Source of the DNA: Hydrangea macrophylla
Taxonomy: Eukaryota; Streptophyta; Magnoliopsida; Cornales; Hydrangeaceae
Length of the DNA: 64,000 bases
NCBI GenBank assembly: GCA_033977485.1
Contig: CM066982.1
Span: 14,313,218 to 14,377,217, forward strand
Reading direction: 5' to 3'
Made by a program: the position numbers and the translations under genes. The notes beneath the pieces are model-generated. The model had not been told where the DNA came from. It saw only the letters and a list, made by a program, of their open reading frames with translations, and ran no database searches. Below are positions 57,491 to 64,000 of the stretch, piece by piece; position 1 is the first letter of the stretch; the number at the start of each line of letters is the position of its first letter.

Positions 57491-57772
57491 AATTTTGGAA
57501 ATTTAAATGAAGCCTCCACAATATGAGTAGATGGGTTTAAGTAGTTGAAACATCAAAAAAAAAAAAAACACCCTTCAAAATTAAAAAAATATATCGTCAA
57601 AACGAACTATTCATCTATGAAACTGAAAAAAGGTTCAAAGAAAAACACATTTTCCAGACATGTCAACTTAACATGATTGTGAACTCAAATCTACCCCTTA
57701 CAAAAGAAAAACACATAAAATATTCAAAATACCATAAAGCCAAGACACAAACACCAAATTTCGAAATTAAAA
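57491..57772. other. Spacer between the two genes
   Basis: AT-rich, about 280 bp, containing the presumed 3' UTR of the dynamin gene and upstream sequence of the UBA/PUB gene. An A-run lies at 57556-57568. Confidence 0.5.
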
Positions 57773-59983
57773 CTAATCACCATGAGTAGAAATCCTGTCC
57801 ATTACTTGAGCAACCACCTCCTTTGATTCCTTGAGCAACTCGATACTCAAGGTCAGCCTCGAACGCTTTGCAGTAACAGACGGCAATTCCTCTAACATCC
57901 TGTCTATGCCACCACCATGAGGTCCCATTATTTCATTCACAATCTCCATTTCCATTTCTTTGTTGACAAGATTTTTGACACTGAAAAGCAAATGCAACGC
58001 CATAGAGTCCACCAACCTCCTCAAGACAATCTTCCAATAAGCTGTCATTCTCATTTTCATGTCAAAAGCTTGTTGAATCACCATTTGATGTTTTCTCAAT
58101 TGACCAACTTCAATTTGACCGAATCCTTCAATTGTTATCATCGAGTCCCTCCAATGGTCCTCAATAATTTCCATGAATTCCGTTTGCTTCTCCATGAGCT
58201 TATTCCACACCACCATGTACTCAGGATTACATGTGTAACCTGTAAGTTTTTCCATTTCTACAATCTCCATCACCTTATCCATGGCCTTGTCCTTCATTTT
58301 CGCAATTAAATTGCTCGCAGCTCTTCTTGTAGAGGATTGAATTTGTGGGTAGTCTTCAGAATGATGCATCAACACAGAATTCACTACATATTCTATGTAG
58401 CTCCAAACTTTCTCCACAAAATCAACCGGGGTGGCCGATATTTCTTTAACTTTTCTCTGCAGTACAAAGTGGAAGGCAGTCCTTGGGAGGAAATTAGGCA
58501 ATTCAATGCCTTTTGATTCCTCCAAAACCTGAATTTCCTCCATTAAGAAATTTTCAACCGAGTCATTTTTATCACCATTGGATTGAAGTTCTTCAGAGTA
58601 CTTATTGAGCATCTCCGAGAAACGGGCAGTGCAGTGCATTTCATTCTCATCTGGGTACTCATCAAACTCCCCCCGAAGAAGGATCTTCCTCAACGATTCC
58701 TTAGCCGAACCAAGAATTCCCATGAAAGCCGTCATCGCTTCAGCAGTGGAGGTCAAATTCCTAGGCATTTTGGTAAGTTTTGCCATGTTGAGATTCAATT
58801 TCTCATTGATCTTTCTCACAATCTCGGGCAAGCACTTTGATATAATCGTTGCTTGAATGTAAACCAATTTTTGTGCCAAAACAGGAATACCCACCATGGA
58901 CTTCTCAATTTTCGACAAGAGTTGGTGATTTTTGAACAGAAACTCTTCTTCATTTCTCGCATCTTCATAGGACTCATTGCCTATACGATTCCTCACGCAT
59001 ACATAACCGAGTCCTATATTCACATCATCGGCAGTAACTTTCTCAAGCAAACCTTCAGGAGCTTTGTCAGCTTTTGTGACCACCGCAAGAGTCCTCTCAC
59101 CCGTCCTGTCCACACGCTGAGACATACGAATAGATTCGCATGTCGGAAAATCCACAGTTGCAGATAACACATTCAGCACAATACTTTCTTCAGGCTTTAT
59201 ATACTCCATTATAATCTCCGATATTTGCTCGTAAATATCGTCTGGCTGTTCATGCACAGGAACCCTTGTGATACCAGGTAAATCTACCATAGTAAGATCA
59301 GGGACTCCATTCTTTTTCACTACCAATGTGATTGGTGTATTTGAAATTCCTTTCCCATTTCCAGCAATCTCAACGGTAGCCAAATTTATAGATTCGGCTA
59401 TGCTTGATTCATCGGTAGGCATTGTTTTGCCTTCAAACTCCAAGTAAAGCTCTGGCTGAGAATTGGGTTGGTTTTGAAGTCTCATAATAAGAGGGACTCT
59501 TGTGCAAATGCCTTGGCCTCTGGGCAGACTTATACCAGCAAGTGACTCAAGAACACTAGATTTACCAGAAGATTGGTCACCCACAACAACTATAGTTGGA
59601 AGTTGAATATCTTCTTGCATGACTTTAAGGTGTCGGAGTTTGTCGATTGCATCGAGGAGTGGTCTGATACGTTCATTGTACGATGAAACTATAGGGGCTT
59701 GAATTGCCGCAAGTGGTTGTTGGACTTGAACTTGAACTAGAGCAGATGAGTTTTCTGAGGGGATGACATTCTGCTGAACAATACAAAAAGGACTGTTGAA
59801 TCGATGTACACCGGAGTTACCGTTTTCCAATTCATTGGTGGGTCCAGTAGCCGAATCAAGTAGCTTTGACAATAGGGGATCATCAAGAGGGCAAGAAGGG
59901 TTGAGTCTACATATTTTTTCAATAAATTTCAGGGCACAGGTTCGATCCGCTGCTTCGAGTGCATCCTCGTTGTTACTGTCCAT
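57773..59983 (-). CDS. DRP4C: Dynamin-related GTPase, DRP4 (Mx-like) class
   Basis: A single-exon gene for 736 residues. The GTPase domain has all motifs: G1 GDQSSGKSS (135-143), switch Thr161 in PRGQGICTRVP, G3 DLPG (234-237) and G4 TKAD (303-306). The middle/stalk region follows (about 340-600, including FHFVLQRKVKEI and DFVEKVWSYIEYVVNSVLMH). The C-terminal GTPase effector domain spans about 640-730 (QQAFDMKMRMTAYWKIVLRR, LEELPSVTAKRSRLTLSIEL). There is no PH or Pro-rich domain, as in plant DRP4/animal Mx proteins. An N-terminal extension of about 95 residues is poorly conserved. Members bind and remodel membranes; the plant role is poorly known. The symbol is at family level. Same strand as the UBA/PUB gene, 280 bp downstream, with no sign of shared function. 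Confidence 0.9.
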   Translation of the reverse strand: MDSNNEDALEAADRTCALKFIEKICRLNPSCPLDDPLLSKLLDSATGPTNELENGNSGVHRFNSPFCIVQQNVIPSENSSALVQVQVQQPLAAIQAPIVSSYNERIRPLLDAIDKLRHLKVMQEDIQLPTIVVVGDQSSGKSSVLESLAGISLPRGQGICTRVPLIMRLQNQPNSQPELYLEFEGKTMPTDESSIAESINLATVEIAGNGKGISNTPITLVVKKNGVPDLTMVDLPGITRVPVHEQPDDIYEQISEIIMEYIKPEESIVLNVLSATVDFPTCESIRMSQRVDRTGERTLAVVTKADKAPEGLLEKVTADDVNIGLGYVCVRNRIGNESYEDARNEEEFLFKNHQLLSKIEKSMVGIPVLAQKLVYIQATIISKCLPEIVRKINEKLNLNMAKLTKMPRNLTSTAEAMTAFMGILGSAKESLRKILLRGEFDEYPDENEMHCTARFSEMLNKYSEELQSNGDKNDSVENFLMEEIQVLEESKGIELPNFLPRTAFHFVLQRKVKEISATPVDFVEKVWSYIEYVVNSVLMHHSEDYPQIQSSTRRAASNLIAKMKDKAMDKVMEIVEMEKLTGYTCNPEYMVVWNKLMEKQTEFMEIIEDHWRDSMITIEGFGQIEVGQLRKHQMVIQQAFDMKMRMTAYWKIVLRRLVDSMALHLLFSVKNLVNKEMEMEIVNEIMGPHGGGIDRMLEELPSVTAKRSRLTLSIELLKESKEVVAQVMDRISTHGD

Positions 59984-60535
59984 CTTTTCGAACCAGTGAA
60001 ACCCCCAGAGAACTATATTAATTGTACTGACTATGAGTTGCTCATTTCAACGCATCCTAATGATGGACCTATGTAGAAAATGAAATTGATGAAACAATAA
60101 GATAACTGCAAGATATATGAGAGAAGATAGCAAATGGATTATTTCTCCATCACACACTAGCAAAGGAGTGAAAGGACTTTAAGTGTCCATTGCGGTTGCT
60201 CTTATAATTTAGTGTAAAATGAAAAGTATATTTGTCATTTCAAATCCAAAGTTAACACCGTTAGATTTTTTGCACGTAACAGACAGCTATATGGGGTTAA
60301 GTATCGTCTTCAACAAGAAAATATATATATATATATTATTATATATATTTTCTACGCTTGAGGATTGCTAATTATCATCTTTTGAACCATTCTCAATCTG
60401 GTTAAGTGTTAAAGATTTGGTGCATGATGTTTTTATAGGGATCATCTTGCAAAAATGCTGGTGGGCTCTCAAACGTAGTGTTTTAGCCCAATGTCTCTAA
60501 AGATTTAACTATGACCTTTGTATAAAGGTCGTATT
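59984..60535 (-). promoter_or_regulatory. Presumed promoter and 5' UTR of the dynamin gene
   Basis: AT-rich upstream region. A TATA-like CATATATC lies near 60112-60119 on the minus strand, about 130 bp before the ATG. Much of 59984-60125 is duplicated at 60911-61035, including the sequence around the start codon. No experimental support. Confidence 0.4.
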
Positions 60536-60838
60536 TAAGGGTGTATACAAGCCAAGCCGAGCTCATGTATGCTTCAGCTTGACTTGTTTATTTAACGAGC
60601 CTTAAATTCAAGCTTGAGCTTGACTCGTATAAACAATAGTCTGTTTGATAGCATTTTATACAAACTTGACCCTGACTCAGCATAAACGAGCCAAGTTCAT
60701 GTGTCTTCTAAAACTACATAATGGTTATTGTATATCTACATTAATAAGGCATTATATATACAAGCACTTAACAAGTATGTTCGCTTGCTTTTTGACAAGC
60801 CTCCTTACGAGTTTTATTCAAGCATGTTCACGAACTCT
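60536..60838. mobile_element. Possible hAT-like fragment with CGAGC/GCTTG words
   Basis: Starts TAAGGGTGTATACAAGCC, like the TAGGGGTG ends of the two hAT-like MITEs, followed by AAGCCGAGCTCATG and inverted GAGC/CAAGC words up to about 60840. A matching right terminus and duplication were not found. Confidence 0.35.
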
Positions 60839-60839
60839 A

Positions 60840-61035
60840 TCGATCTCTTGTTTCGAGTGCATAGTGGATATTTTGAAGTATTTCAATGCATCCTCTTTGT
60901 TACTGTCCATCTTTTCGATCAATAAGATGAAATACATTTTACTGACTATACAGAACTATATTTATTGAACTGACTATTTAGAGATGAAATTGATGAAAGA
61001 TAATTGCAACTATATACTCTTTATGAGAGAATAAT
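60840..61035 (-). pseudogene. Truncated duplicate of the dynamin gene 5' end
   Basis: Plus strand GCATCCTCTTTGTTACTGTC at 60890 matches GCATCCTCGTTGTTACTGTC at 59962. Similarity continues upstream through CCATCTTTTCGA, AACTATAT...TTGAACTGACTAT and GAAATTGATGAAA to TATGAGAGA. On the minus strand the copy starts MDSNKEDAL (gene: MDSNNEDAL) at 60910. About 28 extra bases bounded by GCAT then disrupt the frame before TTCGAGTGCAT similarity resumes. Only about 15 codons plus leader and promoter remain. Confidence 0.7.
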
Positions 61036-61435
61036 ATATATATATAGCTTACTTGTACAAAGTCAAAACTCCAGAGAGCCAACATAAGAAGATGCAGATT
61101 GAGATTGTTGATGAATGCTCCAGAGAATCATCCTCTAAAATTATTATTGTGACATCATCCAAAAAATTGGGTGTCTCTGTGAATGAATCATTATATTTTT
61201 TCTTGATTATCCCCCAACTTTTTGCAGCTTCCTCCTCTCTGTTTCATTATTTGTGGGTGTGGGTGTGTGTATGAAATCTGTGTATTTGTGTGTGTGTGTG
61301 GTGGGGGAGAGAGAATATATGCTTATATATATTATATATCCATTCATATATATATATGTATGAATATATATACATAAAGTTATATGGTGGGTTTAGAGGG
61401 ACAGAGAGAAAAACGTGGGTTTAGAGTGAGGGAGA

Positions 61436-61478
<43 letters not shown>

Positions 61479-61679
61479 GGGTAGAGAAAGAATTTAAAGA
61501 GTGAAAGGATTATTATGCCCGCATGTATGTTAGTCTTTTTGACAGAAAGTGATGATTGGAGTTGATTGGAACAATTTGTAAAGTTGAAGGGTTAATTTAA
61601 GAAAATTGAAATTTTAGGGACCATTTTGACACAAGGACCAAACTTGAGGGGTGTAAAATGTATTTAACCCTTTTATAAA
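61036..61679. other. Intergenic DNA with microsatellites
   Basis: Contains a short frame (61053-61274) without a recognised domain, (TG)n around 61260-61300, TA-rich runs (61315-61380) and (AG)n at about 61443-61472. No gene supported. Confidence 0.5.
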
Positions 61680-62658
61680 GGCTACAATAAAGGCACCTTC
61701 ATTTTTTAATTAGGGCACCTAAATTTAAGTTAAAAAATCAGTTTTTTTTTACCTTTTACTTTAATACCTCACTTATTTTACTATATATTATAGGCTTAAT
61801 TATATTTTACACACTCTTAGTTTGCTCTCTATGTCAATTTGGTCCCTGTATGTCATTCTAGTCCATGTAGTTTCATAAGCGTGTTATTTTAGTCCCTCAA
61901 ACACTTTTTGTGACAAATTTTTTACTTTCAGTGACAAAATTATTCATCACTAAAGGATTTATTTGACACACTTATGAACCTACAAGGACTAAAGTGACAG
62001 TTTCTAAATTACAGGGATTAAACTACAGGGACAGACACAACACACATAATTAGGTATTATATGTTTTCATAAATATTATAAAATTAAAAGATATTCAAAA
62101 AATAATAAAAATAAATTTGGTACTTGCAATAGTGTTACTTGCAATTATAGAGTTTTATAACAGCTGAACTTACTAGTAATCATTCTTTCAGTGCAAGGCA
62201 CTTTTAGTTTCTATGGCTTCGTCAATTGATATATGGATATTATAAGACTATTAGATTATACAAGTAAAACGATATGACAGCTAAATTGCGACAAGTATAA
62301 ATCTGGAATAAATACGACCCATGCCACACACACACGCAAACGTAATTTCACTTTTAGCGTCATTGAAAGTAAAAAATTTGTCAAAAAAATGTTGTCACTA
62401 AAAGTAAAAAATTTGTCACCAAAAGTGTTTTGAGGGACTAAAATGACATACTTATAAAATTACAGGAACTAGAATGATAGACAGGGACCAAATTGACATA
62501 AAGGGCAAACTAAGAGGGTGTAAAATATAGTTAAGCATATAATATATATTAAAATAAGTGAGGTGCCCTTACTAATTAAAGTAAAAGGTAAAAAACTGAT
62601 TTTTTAACTTAAATTTAGGTGCCCTAATTAAAAAATAAAGGTGTCTTTATCGCCAACC
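61680..62658. mobile_element. MULE-type foldback element, 9-bp duplication
   Basis: Inverted arms of about 270-310 bp (61680-61950 and 62340-62658) share TTTTTTAATTAGGGCACC, TTTAAGTTAAAAAATCAG, TAGTTTGC, CAATTTGGTCCCTGT and TGACAAATTTTTTACTTT. The perfect 9-bp duplication TTTTATAAA flanks it (61671-61679 and 62659-62667), the length typical of Mutator-like elements. The centre has no frame of note. Confidence 0.8.
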
Positions 62659-62684
62659 TTTTATAAAGTAATGTTCCCTTCATT

Positions 62685-63020
62685 TTAGTTCCTATAATTT
62701 TAATTGTATCAATTTAGTCTCTGAAGTTTTTAAATAGGAATAACTTGGCCCAAATATCGCATTCTGTCAGAAAATTTAACAGAATTCACTCACTGCTATG
62801 CACAATTACCCTGATAACTGATAAGCGAGTGGTGAGATAGGCGGTCTTCTATTTTTACTCGTAAAAAGTGTGACAATGCATAGCATATGGAGTAAATTCC
62901 ATCAACTTTTCTCACATAATTAGACGATTGTTTGCTTGTATTCAAAAACTTCAAAGACCAAATTGACACGATTGAAACAATAAGACTAAATTGATACATG
63001 AACTAAACTTCAAAAGTACA
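62685..63020. mobile_element. Second foldback MITE
   Basis: The left arm around 62690-62745 (TTTTAGTTCCTATAATTTTA, GTATCAATTTAGTCTCTGAA, GTTTTT) is inverted on the right at about 62943-63012. Interior is noncoding. Boundaries and duplication unclear. Confidence 0.5.
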
Positions 63021-63503
63021 TTTTATAACTAAGCCAAAGTTACATTTTAGGGAAAATTACATTTCAGTCAACTTTTTGTGTAAATTTTAAAAGTCAGTCT
63101 GCTACCTTTTTAAAACTAAAAAATATAAAAAATTATTGAAAAAAATTTAAAAGTTATCAACAAAATTAAATAAACATCAACTATTTTTTTTAGGGTAAAT
63201 AATCATCAACTTTTGAATTGTTATTTTGTGTTTTAGTTTATATGATATTTTCACTATTATGAACTTGCATCAAAACTTTGTGATGATTGCTCTCAATATT
63301 TGAAAGAATTGCTCCCAACGTTGTGAAAAATTACATCCAACTTTGAAAATGAGTTGCTTTCTGTATTTGAAGAGTTGCTATCAATGTTTGAAAGTGTTTT
63401 TCTACAACATCATGTAAAATTTGAATTTTTTTTTATTTTACATAAAAAGTTGATATTTTTTTAATTAAAAAAAATAACTTTTAAATTCTATACAATAAAT
63501 ACT
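63021..63503. other. AT-rich intergenic DNA
   Basis: Short repeated phrases (AACTTTTTGTGTAAA; GTTGCTCTCAA-like words at 63280-63390). No gene seen. Confidence 0.45.
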
Positions 63504-63752
63504 TCCTCCGTCCCATTTTATGTGTCCATCTTTCCTTTTGGGATGTCCCAAAGTTGTTGTCCACTTTCCTAAATTAGTTTATAAATTTTACTTAGTTTCC
63601 TCAACTACCCTTCCTTGCAATCAACACCCAAACAAAATAAAAAAAGAAAGTGCAATGATCATGGGCAATTGTGAAAAGTAGGTGTAGATTCTTTTTGTCC
63701 CCTTAAATAGTTAGATTCCCCAAGATGGACACATAAAATAGGACGGAGGTAG
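63504..63752. mobile_element. Stowaway MITE
   Basis: Left end CTTCCTCCGTCCCATTTTAT and right end (complement of CTACCTCCGTCCTATTTTAT) match the Stowaway terminus CTCCCTCCGTCC. TA flanks both ends (63502-63503 and 63753-63754). Tc1/mariner-type non-autonomous element, 249 bp. Confidence 0.85.
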
Positions 63753-63754
63753 TA

Positions 63755-64000
63755 TGTTAAAAGCTAATTATCCCTACGTTTTACTTTATCCAAGCGACTA
63801 ATTTTTTTTTTTTCCGTATATTTTAAAAGTATACACTAAACTTCCTGTCAGAACTAACATATTATATGCATTTTTATCTCGACATGATTTAAAGTTCATA
63901 CTAGGCCACGTCTATTTCACGGGATTGGGGGCAGGATTAAGAGGGATTGAATTAATAATTCATTTTAATTGAGTAGTCCAGTATTTGGGTGCGCTTAAAA
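63755..64000. other. Window end, noncoding
   Basis: AT-rich. A possible further element start (GGCCACGTCTATTTCACGGG at 63904) cannot be judged without its right end. Confidence 0.4.

Noticed and set aside
57917..59167. Open frames on the plus strand within the dynamin gene
   Set aside because: They are antisense to an intact, motif-rich coding sequence and show no domain.
61053..61274. 73-codon frame near the dynamin duplicate
   Set aside because: No domain or gene structure; lies in repeat-rich DNA.

Overview
This window is nuclear DNA of a seed plant, most likely a woody eudicot with a large, repeat-rich genome. The evidence is GT-AG introns, plant lineages of Ty1/copia and Ty3/gypsy LTR retrotransposons, plant MITE families, plant mobile domain (PMD) coding sequence and a DRP4-type dynamin gene. 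No bacterial, organellar or CRISPR features were seen. Every call comes from reading the sequence by eye; no database search was run.

Layout. (1) 1-3540: 5' part of a minus-strand Ty3/gypsy (Tat-like) element, E1, cut by the window edge. (2) 3541-13409: old intergenic DNA with a decayed LTR-like stretch, an array of about 11 copies of a ~177-bp satellite (5640-7545), two adjoining palindromic MITE-like units, LINE fragments (one with ORF1 and a poly(A) tail but no ORF2) and a PIF/Harbinger-like MITE. (3) 13415-54127: a single nest of retrotransposons. Copia P (+, target duplication TTGTC) holds copia M1 (-, 13802-20105) in its gag and copia M2 (-, 24110-53668, duplication ATAAC) in its RNase H. 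M2 holds the gag-only element G1 (+, 30779-50943, duplication TACAC). G1 holds a 16-kb Ogre/Tat-like gypsy, O1 (-, 31839-48113). O1 holds a hAT-like MITE (35251-35755). A second hAT-like MITE sits in the 5' LTR of M2. Remnants on both sides of P suggest P itself landed in an older copia. (4) 54128-55584: MITEs and the old copia LTR. (5) 56258-61035: a genic island with two intact minus-strand genes, a UBA-coiled coil-PUB protein and a dynamin-related GTPase of the DRP4 class, plus a broken duplicate of the 5' end of the dynamin gene. (6) 61036-64000: noncoding DNA with a MULE-type foldback element (9-bp duplication), a second foldback and a Stowaway MITE.

The most unusual content lies inside O1. 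On the strand opposite to pol it carries a PMD gene still broken by several short GT-AG introns, and a second antisense ORF with a retroelement-associated domain. O1 has lost gag and protease, G1 has lost all of pol, and M1 has no recognisable primer-binding site. All elements carry stops or frameshifts, so any mobility would have to be supplied from elsewhere. The two cellular genes appear independent of the repeats: the UBA/PUB protein points to ubiquitin or p97/CDC48 adaptor work, and the DRP4 protein to membrane remodelling.
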